Under the pieces are notes generated by a model. The model was not told where the DNA came from and searched no databases. It saw only the letters and a list, made by a program, of their open reading frames with translations. This document shows positions 35,313 through 47,936 of a DNA stretch of 64,000 bases, in pieces. Each line of letters starts with the position of its first letter. The first letter of the stretch is position 1. The position numbers were made by a program, and so were the translations under genes. Origin of the DNA: Lysinibacillus_B sp050613145 (lineage in GTDB: Bacteria; Bacillota; Bacilli; Bacillales_A; Planococcaceae); contig NZ_CP192507.1 of NCBI RefSeq assembly GCF_050613145.1, positions 3,782,001 to 3,846,000 on the forward strand, written 5' to 3'.

Positions 35313-35339
35313 AGATGCTACGAAAGACTCGTAACATCT
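35313..35339 (-). terminator. Terminator of the tsa operon
   Basis: AGATGcTACGA/TCGTAaCATCT with a mostly T tract on the minus strand, just after the tsaD stop. Confidence 0.7.
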
Positions 35340-35347
35340 AATACTAA

Positions 35348-36361
35348 TTATATCCAGCTTTCTAATTCCATCCCTGGCTTACCATTCATTTTCATACCGC
35401 CACGTACACCTGCTTCATACATATAATGCGCAGCTGCGCCAATCATCGCTGCATTGTCCGTACAAAGCTTTAATGGTGGTACATAAAATGGAATACCTTC
35501 TTTAGCGAATGCCTCTTCAAGCGAAGTACGTAATCCTTTATTCGCTGATACACCACCTGCTGCGATCACTTGCTTGACACTATATTCACGGGCAGCACGA
35601 AGCGTTTTAGCCGTTAATACTTCGACTACGCTATCTTGGAAACCTTTTGCAACATGCGCCGGAATAATCTCTTCACCGCGCTGATCCATATTATGCTTAT
35701 AGTTAATAACCGCTGATTTTAAGCCACTAAAACTAAAATCATACGAGCCTTCCTCTAACCATACACGCGGAAATGGCACTGCCTCCGCTGCTTCATGCGC
35801 CAAACGGTCAATATGTGGACCACCCGGATACGGTAAATTTAACACACGTGCAACTTTATCATACGCTTCCCCTGCTGCATCATCACGTGTCTCACCAATT
35901 AACTCAAAGCTACCGTGTTCCTTCATATACACAAGCTCGGTATGTCCACCTGATACGACTAGTGCCAGCAATGGAAACTCCATCGGCTGCACTAAATTAT
36001 TCGCATAAATATGACCTGCAATATGATGGACTGGAATCAGTGGTAAACTATGTGCAAAGGCAAATGCTTTTGCTGCATTAATGCCAATCAGTAGCGCACC
36101 AACAAGACCCGGTCCCTCCGTCACAGCAACCGCTGTTAAATCAGCTGGTTCCATCCCTGCCTGTGCCAAACATTCCTCGATCACAATCGTCATTTGTTCT
36201 ACATGATGACGAGATGCAATTTCAGGTACAACCCCGCCAAAACGTTTATGGCTTTCAATTTGTGATGAAACCACATTTGACACAATTTCTGTTCCATCTT
36301 TAATAATGCTTGCAGCCGTTTCATCACAGCTTGTCTCAATTGCTAATATATATTTACTCAT
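35348..36361 (-). CDS. tsaD: tRNA t6A threonylcarbamoyltransferase TsaD
   Basis: 337 residues. N-terminal ILAIETSCDETAASI, GGVVPEIASRHHVEQM, and metal ligands in VHHIAGHIYAN (His near 110 and 114). Transfers the threonylcarbamoyl group to A37 of ANN-reading tRNAs in complex with TsaB and TsaE. Last gene of tsaE-tsaB-rimI-tsaD, overlapping rimI by eight bases. The intergenic side carries the DnaA-box cluster. Confidence 0.98.
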   Translation of the reverse strand: MSKYILAIETSCDETAASIIKDGTEIVSNVVSSQIESHKRFGGVVPEIASRHHVEQMTIVIEECLAQAGMEPADLTAVAVTEGPGLVGALLIGINAAKAFAFAHSLPLIPVHHIAGHIYANNLVQPMEFPLLALVVSGGHTELVYMKEHGSFELIGETRDDAAGEAYDKVARVLNLPYPGGPHIDRLAHEAAEAVPFPRVWLEEGSYDFSFSGLKSAVINYKHNMDQRGEEIIPAHVAKGFQDSVVEVLTAKTLRAAREYSVKQVIAAGGVSANKGLRTSLEEAFAKEGIPFYVPPLKLCTDNAAMIGAAAHYMYEAGVRGGMKMNGKPGMELESWI

Positions 36362-36800
36362 TTAAATTCACCCACATTACTAGGGCATCTTCCCCGTTAT
36401 CTGTATAATAGCCTTTCCGAATGCCTCCATCTTGAAATCCAAGTTTTCGGTAAAGGTTTTGTGCGACTTCATTTGTGACGCGTACTTCTAAACTCATCGT
36501 GTCCATATCAGCCTCGCGTGCTACACGCATGGCCTCACGCATGAGGGCTTCTCCAATTTTCCGACCACGCATCCGCTCTACAACAGCAACATTTGTAATT
36601 TGTGCCGCATCAATCACTAACCACATGCCACAAAAGCCAATAATACCAGATGCATCTTCTGCAATGAGATAATGAGCGAACTGATTTTCACGCATTTCAT
36701 AATGAAATGAATCAAGCGTCCATGGTGCTGGAAAGGTTGCGAGTTCAATCGCGTATACCGCTTCAACGTCTACCGGTGTCATTTTACGATACGTAATCAT
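36354..36800 (-). CDS. rimI: Ribosomal protein S18-alanine N-acetyltransferase RimI
   Basis: 148 residues, GNAT fold. Acetyl-CoA site in ERMRGRKIGEALMREAMRVA near 75; MSLEVRVTNEVAQNLYRKLGF near 105 is the usual RimI signature. Acetylates the N-terminal Ala of S18 (family function). Overlaps tsaB by four bases. Confidence 0.95.
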   Translation of the reverse strand: MITYRKMTPVDVEAVYAIELATFPAPWTLDSFHYEMRENQFAHYLIAEDASGIIGFCGMWLVIDAAQITNVAVVERMRGRKIGEALMREAMRVAREADMDTMSLEVRVTNEVAQNLYRKLGFQDGGIRKGYYTDNGEDALVMWVNLNE

Positions 36801-37501
36801 CGTTCCACCTTCTTTTGTTCCGCTATCCAGTTTGCCTCCGCTTCGGCAATACGACGATACTCCGGGACAAAATGGTGGACTGCTTCAACAGCAGGTACTT
36901 CACGTGTTTGTGCAAGCGTAACAAGCTCCGCTGCACGTGGTAAATCCAGTGTGTATGATGCACGAATTGCTGCATCTCCAAGCGCTGCCTTTAATTGATC
37001 CCAAAACACAGCTACGTCTGTACCAATAAATAATACAGGCTCCTGTAATGCTTGTAGCTTTTCGATGAGACCATCAATATGATCGTGATAATCTGAAATC
37101 ACCGCTTCAAGTGTACCCCCACGATAAACAGCCGCATAAACATTTTGACGACGCGCATCAAATAGTGGACAAATCACACCATTAAATAGCTTGGCATTCG
37201 CTGCGAGTGCCTGTAGACTCGATACACCAACAAGTGGCTTCTTTAACGTCCATGCAAGTGTTTTGGCAATCGTGACACCAATGCGGACACCTGTATATGA
37301 ACCAGGCCCTTCTGAAACGGCAATGGCATCAATTTGTGCTGGCTTTATATTTGCCTTCGCAAATAATTCTTCAACAGCCGGCATAGCCCCGACAGAATGC
37401 GTTCTTTTTATATTTTGGACAACTTCTGCTAGTACTTTTCCATCCTCCACGATGGCGACAGAAAGCGGTGCATTTGCAGTATCAATTCCTAACCAAATCA
37501 T
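36797..37501 (-). CDS. tsaB: tRNA t6A biosynthesis scaffold TsaB
   Basis: 234 residues, an ASKHA-fold paralogue of TsaD. N-terminal WLGIDTANAPLSVAI and AIAVSEGPGSYTGVRIGVTIAKTLA (in part). It lacks the metal histidines of TsaD, as expected of the inactive partner. Bridges TsaD and TsaE. Overlaps tsaE by four bases with GAGGAG upstream. Confidence 0.96.
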   Translation of the reverse strand: MIWLGIDTANAPLSVAIVEDGKVLAEVVQNIKRTHSVGAMPAVEELFAKANIKPAQIDAIAVSEGPGSYTGVRIGVTIAKTLAWTLKKPLVGVSSLQALAANAKLFNGVICPLFDARRQNVYAAVYRGGTLEAVISDYHDHIDGLIEKLQALQEPVLFIGTDVAVFWDQLKAALGDAAIRASYTLDLPRAAELVTLAQTREVPAVEAVHHFVPEYRRIAEAEANWIAEQKKVER

Positions 37502-37950
37502 TTGAATAACTCCTCACAAAGCTGGACGTACTTTTCGCCCATCGGTTTAAATGTAAATGTACGTTCTGTATCATTGATACGTGTAATGGTAATGGCTAAC
37601 CGTTCTTCTGGTAGCTCACTTGCTATTAAGTGTGCCCACTCCACAACCGTTACTGCATCACCATAAAAAATTTCATCCCACCCTAAATCCTCATCACTAT
37701 CTGCCAAACGATACACGTCTAAATGATTGAGGGGTAAACGCCCATTATACTGCTTCATAATCGTGAACGTTGGACTATTCACTGTACGTGTAATGCCTAA
37801 CCCTTTAGCTAATGCCTGTGTAAATGTTGTTTTACCTGCCCCTAAGTCCCCTTCAAGGGTAATGGTATGTTGCGATTCCAGTAACTCCGCTAGTCGATGT
37901 GCCAACGCTTGCGTCTCTTCAATTGTATAGATATGCTTTTCAAATTCCAT
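37498..37950 (-). CDS. tsaE: tRNA t6A biosynthesis ATPase TsaE
   Basis: 150 residues from the ATG at 37950, eight bases after GGAGGAG; the TTG at 37965 overlaps that site. P-loop LEGDLGAGKTTF near residue 32, VNSPTFTIMKQY near 58, and HLDVYRLADSDED near 74 with the switch residues. Hydrolyses ATP to reset the TsaBD complex. First gene of the operon. In B. subtilis thiL precedes it; here a lipoprotein and sigma-factor pair do. Confidence 0.97.
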   Translation of the reverse strand: MEFEKHIYTIEETQALAHRLAELLESQHTITLEGDLGAGKTTFTQALAKGLGITRTVNSPTFTIMKQYNGRLPLNHLDVYRLADSDEDLGWDEIFYGDAVTVVEWAHLIASELPEERLAITITRINDTERTFTFKPMGEKYVQLCEELFK

Positions 37951-38077
37951 GCCGTTCTCCTCCAAAATCCATTACTTCTAGTTTACTGTAAGGCAGATAA
38001 ATGTTCAAAGGGTTGTACCTAAAAGGATAGCTGAAAATGAAAAGACCTCCCTTAACTAGACGCCTTTTCTATAATCC

Positions 38078-38413
38078 TTATCTCGTTGAATGCCCTCTTT
38101 TTTCAACAATCAGTTTAGACACTAACTGATCTTCTTCAAAATAAACTTCATAAGCTTGGGTCATTAACAGTTCATCTGGCCACACGTACGTATTGTCATC
38201 TAGTTGCTCCCCACGTCCACGTGCAATTTCTACGGCTTCCATATAAGACATACCTAGCTCTAGTTGCTTATACTCTTCTTCATTCATATATTTTTGCCAA
38301 ACAAATGCATTTGAATCTTCCACACTACTTATTTTAATGGAAGAACACGAAACAAAGCTCATCATAATGATAGGCCATAACAAGATTCGTATGAATGGCT
38401 TGTATAAGATCAC
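38078..38413 (-). CDS. Small lipoprotein of the DUF3862/SmpA-like kind
   Basis: 111 residues from a GTG at 38413, five bases after GGAGG. A hydrophobic signal ends at FVSCSS, giving a lipid-anchored Cys near residue 23. The mature part has YKQLELGMSYMEAVEIARGRG, reminiscent of the GMTxxxVxxxxG pattern of BLIP/SmpA-like folds, and then a YEVYFEEDQLVSKLIVEKRG strand pair. Sits on the outer membrane face. Function unknown; it probably binds a protein partner. Placed downstream of the ECF pair on the same strand, 69 bases away, so possibly co-expressed. Confidence 0.7.
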   Translation of the reverse strand: MILYKPFIRILLWPIIMMSFVSCSSIKISSVEDSNAFVWQKYMNEEEYKQLELGMSYMEAVEIARGRGEQLDDNTYVWPDELLMTQAYEVYFEEDQLVSKLIVEKRGHSTR

Positions 38414-38482
38414 CCGCACCTCCAAAATACATGTACTTTCAAGATATGTATTTTTTCTGTTGCGAGTACTAATTTAGCATAA

Positions 38483-39745
38483 TTACTTTACCGGAATTGT
38501 GACAATGGCGGATGGTTCTATTTCTATTTTCGAGATTGGCATTGCCTGGACGAATATCTTCCCCGGTACTAGTTGAAAGGTCATTTCATACTCATTCGGT
38601 CCAATTGCCTTTGGATACTCTGTAATTATGGATTCATGGGCTTCATTGACAATGTCTAACCTATTTGGAATAAAGGAATCATCAAATGAAAAATTACTTG
38701 TCGAATGGAACGTCAAAATGGCTTCTGTCTCTCGCTGTTCTACGTTTGTTATGACAATATCGCCCATTTCCCCTTGTGGAATGATTTGAGGAAGTGTATC
38801 TGCTAACTCCTCTATGATTTCCTCTCCTTCTCTAAATGTAAAAGGGATAAAATAATGCCTCAGTTGAATTTCGGTTACGTCCTTTTCTAATGGTTCTACT
38901 AAATACGTATACACCATGCCGTCATCTGTACCAGACCCACGTTGATCTAATTTTTGTAGCGGGGTACCTGTTTGGTCCGTAATCGTCACAGCTAATGCCC
39001 CTTCTCTCAAAGCTAACTCATCCAGCCATTTCTCAAACATGACATCAATTTTAGTACTTGTTGTAGAAACGACAACATTCTCTACAGTATAAGGAATGCC
39101 ATCGATTACACCTGTTTGTCCAGCCTGTAACACGACACTATCATTTTCTACTTTTTTAACTGGTGCTGTAAAAATCCATTCTCCCTTCGTATCCCCAATT
39201 TGATGCATTTTGATTGTTAACTCAAACGTATCCGGTAGCTCTCCTTCAAAATGGATATCCCATAATCCCCGATAAACCTCTCCTTCCGCCAATGTTCTGA
39301 GCCCTTCACCTGTATTAATCATTTCACCATCCACTAACACCGTTAATGGATAAACTTCCTCATACGTTGGCATAGAAAAAATAACATTTAAGCGATGCCC
39401 GTCATACACAATTTCTTCAAGGGTAATCGATACACCATTACTTGTTACCGTTTCATTTAGTACAACTTTATTGTCATCTGACAGGGCAATCGATAGCCCC
39501 TCATCATGCTTTTCAATCTCATACATAAAACCGATGAGTGGAACATCGGCTAATACATTTGCTACCTTGGGAGATACAAAGCCACTCCCTAAAATCACTC
39601 CTACCGTTGCTGTAGTAAACAGAGCTGTTAAGATTAGAGGATTTCTTCGCTTTTTAGGGGCTTGCATCCCATTTTGGATTGCTTCATCTAATTTCTGTAA
39701 TGGGACTTCAATATCTTCAATGACTTTCTTAATATTGTTCTCCAT
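38483..39745 (-). CDS. DUF4179 membrane protein, likely anti-sigma factor
   Basis: 420 residues. The N-terminal cytosolic segment is short (about 1-35). One membrane helix at about 36-56 (NPLILTALFTTATVGVILGS) and a large outer domain of DUF4179/DUF5643 type (GLSIALSDDNKVVLNETVTS). Starts inside the end of the sigma-factor gene (17-base overlap) behind AAAGGGGGCG, so the two are co-translated. Family knowledge: DUF4179 proteins are partners of ECF sigma factors and hold them at the membrane until a surface signal arrives. The signal is unknown. Confidence 0.82.
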   Translation of the reverse strand: MENNIKKVIEDIEVPLQKLDEAIQNGMQAPKKRRNPLILTALFTTATVGVILGSGFVSPKVANVLADVPLIGFMYEIEKHDEGLSIALSDDNKVVLNETVTSNGVSITLEEIVYDGHRLNVIFSMPTYEEVYPLTVLVDGEMINTGEGLRTLAEGEVYRGLWDIHFEGELPDTFELTIKMHQIGDTKGEWIFTAPVKKVENDSVVLQAGQTGVIDGIPYTVENVVVSTTSTKIDVMFEKWLDELALREGALAVTITDQTGTPLQKLDQRGSGTDDGMVYTYLVEPLEKDVTEIQLRHYFIPFTFREGEEIIEELADTLPQIIPQGEMGDIVITNVEQRETEAILTFHSTSNFSFDDSFIPNRLDIVNEAHESIITEYPKAIGPNEYEMTFQLVPGKIFVQAMPISKIEIEPSAIVTIPVK

Positions 39746-40166
39746 ACATTTCGCCCCCTTTGCTAAAATATTTTTGTAGTTTCTGTAAACCTCGATGCAA
39801 ATTCGTTTTCACCGTTCCTTCAGGACAGTTAAGGACTTGTGCAATCTCTTTCACCGTTAAGTCACGATAATATTTCAACAGAATAACCGACTTATATTTT
39901 TCCTCAAGATGTGTAATAGCTTGCAATAAATCAAGCTTTTCCTCATAGCTTGCTGTCATTCCCTGTTCCGTTTGCTCTTCCCCTAGTATGATCACTTTTC
40001 CATTCTTTCTGAGCTGCTCTAGAGCGGTATTAATCAAAATCTTCATTAGCCAAGTGGAAAAATACTGCTCTTCCTTAACGGATTGAATACTCGCATAAGC
40101 CTTGGTTACAGTTTCTTGTACTACATCTAGTGCATCACTTTCATTTTTCATATAAATGTAGGCCAT
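39729..40166 (-). CDS. ECF RNA polymerase sigma factor, N-terminus apparently out of frame
   Basis: 145 residues from the ATG at 40166, about 20 short of typical ECF factors. Region 2 is YIYMKNESDALDVVQETVTKAY, and region 4 is YRDLTVKEIAQVLNCPEGTVK and HRGLQKLQ. Reading upstream in the same frame gives NNEAFIKLLEEEKIKLYK, the expected first helix, but that frame has no start codon. The only well-placed ATG (40216, behind AAGGGG) is in another frame and stops after four codons. So there is either a small frameshift near the start, an error in the sequence, or an unusual start such as ATT after GAGGAGG. An ECF-type promoter precedes it. Confidence 0.75.
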   Translation of the reverse strand: MAYIYMKNESDALDVVQETVTKAYASIQSVKEEQYFSTWLMKILINTALEQLRKNGKVIILGEEQTEQGMTASYEEKLDLLQAITHLEEKYKSVILLKYYRDLTVKEIAQVLNCPEGTVKTNLHRGLQKLQKYFSKGGEMYGEQY

Positions 40167-40291
40167 TTTATAAAGCTTAATTTTTTCCTCCTCTAATAAC
40201 TTTATAAATGCCTCATTGTTCCCCTTTTTTTGCTTTTGCTAATAATGAAAATGGAAGCAAGGATTTCACCGCCTTCTCTCGTTCTATATGT

Positions 40292-40320
40292 TAGATGCTC
40301 TGTTAGGTAAAAACGTTTCA
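40292..40320 (-). promoter_or_regulatory. ECF-type promoter of the sigma/anti-sigma operon
   Basis: On the minus strand TGAAAC, 17 bases, CATCTA, close to the TGAAAC/CGTCTA pattern of SigV/SigW-like factors. It suggests autoregulation. The transcript would start about 70 bases before the ATG at 40216. Confidence 0.6.
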
Positions 40321-40366
40321 AATTTTTTACATGCTTAAAAACCTATTTTCGGGAAATGTTATTCAT

Positions 40367-40684
40367 TGATAAAGTGAAACTTCAATCAGTGGGGGTTTTT
40401 GACACACAGGACGTGCTAATGCCGACGTCGTCACACGGACGTGACGGATTTTAGTCGGCCCTCATCTCCCACTGATTGAGAGATGGACGCAAGCTAAGAA
40501 CGCCACGTCGTGTGGCAAAGCCTGGGTGACCAACGTGTCCTGTTGCCCTTCACCAATCGGGCTTTTATGGGTCGTTGATCTCCCACCTACACTTCTCGAT
40601 TCTCTTAAGCCTTGAGGTGGGAGTCTTATACCTGTCTCTTCGCTTTCGGTACAGATAAATTACTACCCGTTAATGCGGGATAAA
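40367..40684. repeat. Structured dispersed repeat, copy B
   Basis: Near-identical to 817-1093 over its length, with one extra block of about 35 bases (at about 40631-40666) before the final ACCCGTTAATGCGGG. CAATCAGTGGG/CCCACTGATTG is perfect here. The middle hairpin is GCCAC-gtcgt-GTGGC. No protein encoded. 40685-40830 holds nothing recognisable. Confidence 0.8.
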
Positions 40685-40830
40685 AGGAAGCAATATTAGC
40701 TCAAGCTTTAGTATTACAACCATTTTAAGAGGAAAAAGTAGATTTAAATGTAACAGATTAAAAAATAAAAAGAGGAGTCTTACTGGAGCATTCATCAATA
40801 GAGGGTCGTGATTTTCTAAAAATTTAAAAA

Positions 40831-40862
40831 AGCGTGTACCTACCATAACAGGGGTACACGCT
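40831..40862 (-). terminator. Terminator after the tRNA-Asp gene
   Basis: AGCGTGTACC/GGTACACGCT with T6 on the minus strand. It is the likely end of the whole rRNA-tRNA transcript. Confidence 0.8.
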
Positions 40863-40915
40863 AAATTTCGGCAAAAAAAAAGCCTTTATAAGAATAATTC
40901 TTATAAAAACAAAAA

Positions 40916-40991
40916 TGGCGGTCCCGACCGGGATCGAACCGGCGATCTCCTGCGTGACAGGCAGGCATGTTAACCGCTACACCACGGGACC
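40916..40991 (-). tRNA. tRNA-Asp (GTC), copy 1
   Basis: 76 nt with encoded CCA. Acceptor GGTCCCG/CGGGACC, anticodon loop CTGTCAC, T-loop TTCGATC. Identical over its whole length to the copy at 46899. Lies downstream of 5S rRNA. Confidence 0.97.
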
Positions 40992-41176
40992 ATTTTTTAT
41001 ATCTTTTCGACTTTTTTATTATAGCAGAAGAGTTTCTTGTTAACAATATCTTTTTTGAAAAAATGATAAAAATTTCTTCTTTTTTATAAAGACACTCTAT
41101 AGATTTGTTTCTTATATGTTAACATCTGACTAGAAATACTCCTTCGCTATATAATTCCTATATACTATAAAAAGAA

Positions 41177-41206
41177 AAAAGACCCGAAATCATCGAGTCT
41201 TTCTTG
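41177..41206 (-). terminator. Terminator after 5S rRNA
   Basis: AAAGAC/GTCTTTC hairpin flanking 14 bases, T-rich on the minus strand. The tRNA-Asp beyond it may need readthrough or its own promoter. Confidence 0.65.
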
Positions 41207-41207
41207 T

Positions 41208-41324
41208 GCCTAGCGATGTCCTACTCTCACAGGGGGAAGCCCCCAACTACCATCGGCGCTAAAGAGCTTAACTTCCGTGTTCGGTATGGGAACGGGTGTG
41301 ACCTCTTTGCCATCATCACTAGAC
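41208..41324 (-). rRNA. rrf: 5S ribosomal RNA
   Basis: About 117 nt. Recognised by AGGTCACACCCGTTCCCATA, CCGAACACGGAAGTTAAG and GTAGGACATCGCTAGGC on the minus strand. Ends are good to a few bases. Last rRNA of the operon. Confidence 0.97.
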
Positions 41325-41515
41325 TATGGTCGACCTCCAATACACGGCGTATTACTGCGTCAGCTACATTCGTTCAATCAGTCACGTACATAGGTACGCT
41401 CCTTCATTCACTCATTTGCTTCCTTGTACTACTTGTGTCTTGAAGCTCTCTTTTAAGAAAGAAGTTGTTCTTTCAAAACTGGATAAACGGTGCATTGTGC
41501 AATTCACAAAATGTG

Positions 41516-46296
<4,781 letters not shown>

Positions 46297-46409
46297 AAAG
46301 AATTTGAGTAAGCTCAAATTTGCTGGCATCATGTTTGATGTCCAAAATTTTGTTTCTTATTCAGAAACATTTATTGTTAACGTTTTGCTTGTTCAGTTTT
46401 CAAAGTTCA

Positions 46410-46483
46410 TGGAGCGGGTGATGAGAATCGAACTCACGACATCAGCTTGGAAGGCTGAGGTTTTACCATTAAACTACACCCGC
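46410..46483 (-). tRNA. tRNA-Gly (TCC)
   Basis: 74 nt with CCA. Acceptor GCGGGTG/CACCCGC, anticodon loop CTTCCAA. Last tRNA before the 16S leader. Confidence 0.97.
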
Positions 46484-46498
46484 ATATTTTTATTTATA

Positions 46499-46575
<77 letters not shown>

Positions 46576-46592
46576 ATATTTATTAATTCACT

Positions 46593-46678
<86 letters not shown>

Positions 46679-46737
46679 ATTCAATCTTGCGACTTTACTA
46701 TTATATACAACGCAAGTAAGTATGTCAAGATTAAAAA

Positions 46738-46813
46738 TGGTGAGCCATGAAGGACTCGAACCTTCGACCCTCTGATTAAAAGTCAGATGCTCTACCGACT
46801 GAGCTAATGGCTC
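46738..46813 (-). tRNA. tRNA-Lys (TTT)
   Basis: 76 nt with CCA. Acceptor GAGCCAT/ATGGCTC, anticodon loop CTTTTAA. Confidence 0.97.
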
Positions 46814-46818
46814 GGAAA

Positions 46819-46893
46819 TGGCTGGGGTACTAGGATTCGAACCTAGGCATGACGGAATCAAAATCCGTTGCCTTACCGCTTGGCTATACCCCA
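46819..46893 (-). tRNA. tRNA-Gln (TTG)
   Basis: 75 nt with CCA. Acceptor TGGGGTA/TACCCCA, anticodon loop TTTTGAT. Confidence 0.97.
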
Positions 46894-46898
46894 ACAAA

Positions 46899-46974
46899 TG
46901 GCGGTCCCGACCGGGATCGAACCGGCGATCTCCTGCGTGACAGGCAGGCATGTTAACCGCTACACCACGGGACC
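46899..46974 (-). tRNA. tRNA-Asp (GTC), copy 2
   Basis: 76 nt with CCA, identical to the gene at 40916-40991. Confidence 0.97.
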
Positions 46975-46999
46975 TAAATATTTTATCTTCTTTTATAAG

Positions 47000-47074
47000 T
47001 GGTGACCCGTACGGGATTCGAACCCGTGTTACCGCCGTGAAAGGGCGGTGTCTTAACCACTTGACCAACGGGCC
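47000..47074 (-). tRNA. tRNA-Glu (TTC)
   Basis: 75 nt with CCA. Acceptor GGCCCGT paired with the 3' ACGGGTC side (one G-T pair), anticodon loop CTTTCAC. Confidence 0.97.
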
Positions 47075-47075
47075 A

Positions 47076-47150
47076 TGGCTCCGAAGGTAGGACTCGAACC
47101 TACGACCAACCGGTTAACAGCCGGTTGCTCTACCACTGAGCTACTTCGGA
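47076..47150 (-). tRNA. tRNA-Asn (GTT)
   Basis: 75 nt with CCA. Acceptor TCCGAAG/CTTCGGA, anticodon loop CTGTTAA. First gene of the tRNA-rRNA transcript, one base from tRNA-Glu. Confidence 0.97.
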
Positions 47151-47192
47151 ATGTTGTTCGTTGTCGTTCGCATCACGCTGTCGACTTTTATT

Positions 47193-47221
47193 ATTATAGA
47201 CAGGTCTATCCTAAACGTCAA
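47193..47221 (-). promoter_or_regulatory. Sigma-A promoter of the tRNA-rRNA operon
   Basis: On the minus strand TTGACG, 17 bases, TATAAT, with an A/T-rich stretch upstream like an UP element. It ends 42 bases before tRNA-Asn. No second promoter was identified before 16S, so the tRNAs and rRNAs are probably one transcript. Confidence 0.85.
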
Positions 47222-47332
47222 CACTTTTTATAAACTTTTTTTGAAGTTTTTTTAAGAAAGCTCACAAACCCTTGTTATATAAGGTTTCTTCACTACAAAA
47301 CAAGTCTATTTGCTCCTTCTTAGACACCCGTT

Positions 47333-47806
47333 CTACCCGATTATTTCACTTTCCACGTAGGTAATTGCACTTCTGCATTTACTACAACAATACTTGCTTA
47401 CATCCATTTTGCGCTTTCTTCTATATAATTGCTGACACCCTACACAAATATACGTATGAATTGTCTGTCTGCGCTTCTTTTTTTGATTTTCTTCTATAGT
47501 AGAACAAAAACGAGGGGCGCCCACTTTTTTTAATAACTCACGAAAATCCTTATCGCGATGCTTATAGCCCATCCCTCTTATATGCAAGTGATAGTGACAT
47601 AGTTCATGCAAAATAATCCCACGCAGTTCTTCCTCACCAAAATGATCATAGAGTTTCTTATTAAGTTCAATATTATGTGACTGTAGTAAATAACGGCCAC
47701 CTGTCGTTTTTAAACGACTATTAAAATACGCTCGATGTAAAAATGGGACTTTAAAATAAGCAAGCGATAATTGTTCCACTAATTGTTGTACTTGTTCATC
47801 TGTCAT
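47333..47806 (-). CDS. SprT-like zinc metalloprotease-fold protein (YdcK type)
   Basis: 157 residues from the ATG at 47806, eight bases after GGAGG; a longer reading from 47842 includes that site. The active-site motif HELCHYHLH is near residue 77. A C-terminal zinc ribbon with four Cys is seen (YICVGC...YCCSKC). SprT/Spartan-fold proteins cut proteins crosslinked to DNA; the bacterial SprT-like branch is little studied. Position beside tex matches B. subtilis ydcK. Confidence 0.9.
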   Translation of the reverse strand: MTDEQVQQLVEQLSLAYFKVPFLHRAYFNSRLKTTGGRYLLQSHNIELNKKLYDHFGEEELRGIILHELCHYHLHIRGMGYKHRDKDFRELLKKVGAPRFCSTIEENQKKKRRQTIHTYICVGCQQLYRRKRKMDVSKYCCSKCRSAITYVESEIIG

Positions 47807-47900
47807 ATCATTCACCTCCAAATCACAAAAATACTTCCTCAATCATTTCAAAGCTGTATGTTCGTTTAATACATCTGTAAATATACTTCTTCTCCATACA

Positions 47901-47931
47901 AAAAAGTGTACAAGGAATCCCCGTACACTTT
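47901..47931 (-). terminator. Terminator of tex
   Basis: AAAGTGTAC/GTACACTTT with T5 on the minus strand, just after the stop. Confidence 0.85.
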
Positions 47932-47936
47932 CTATT

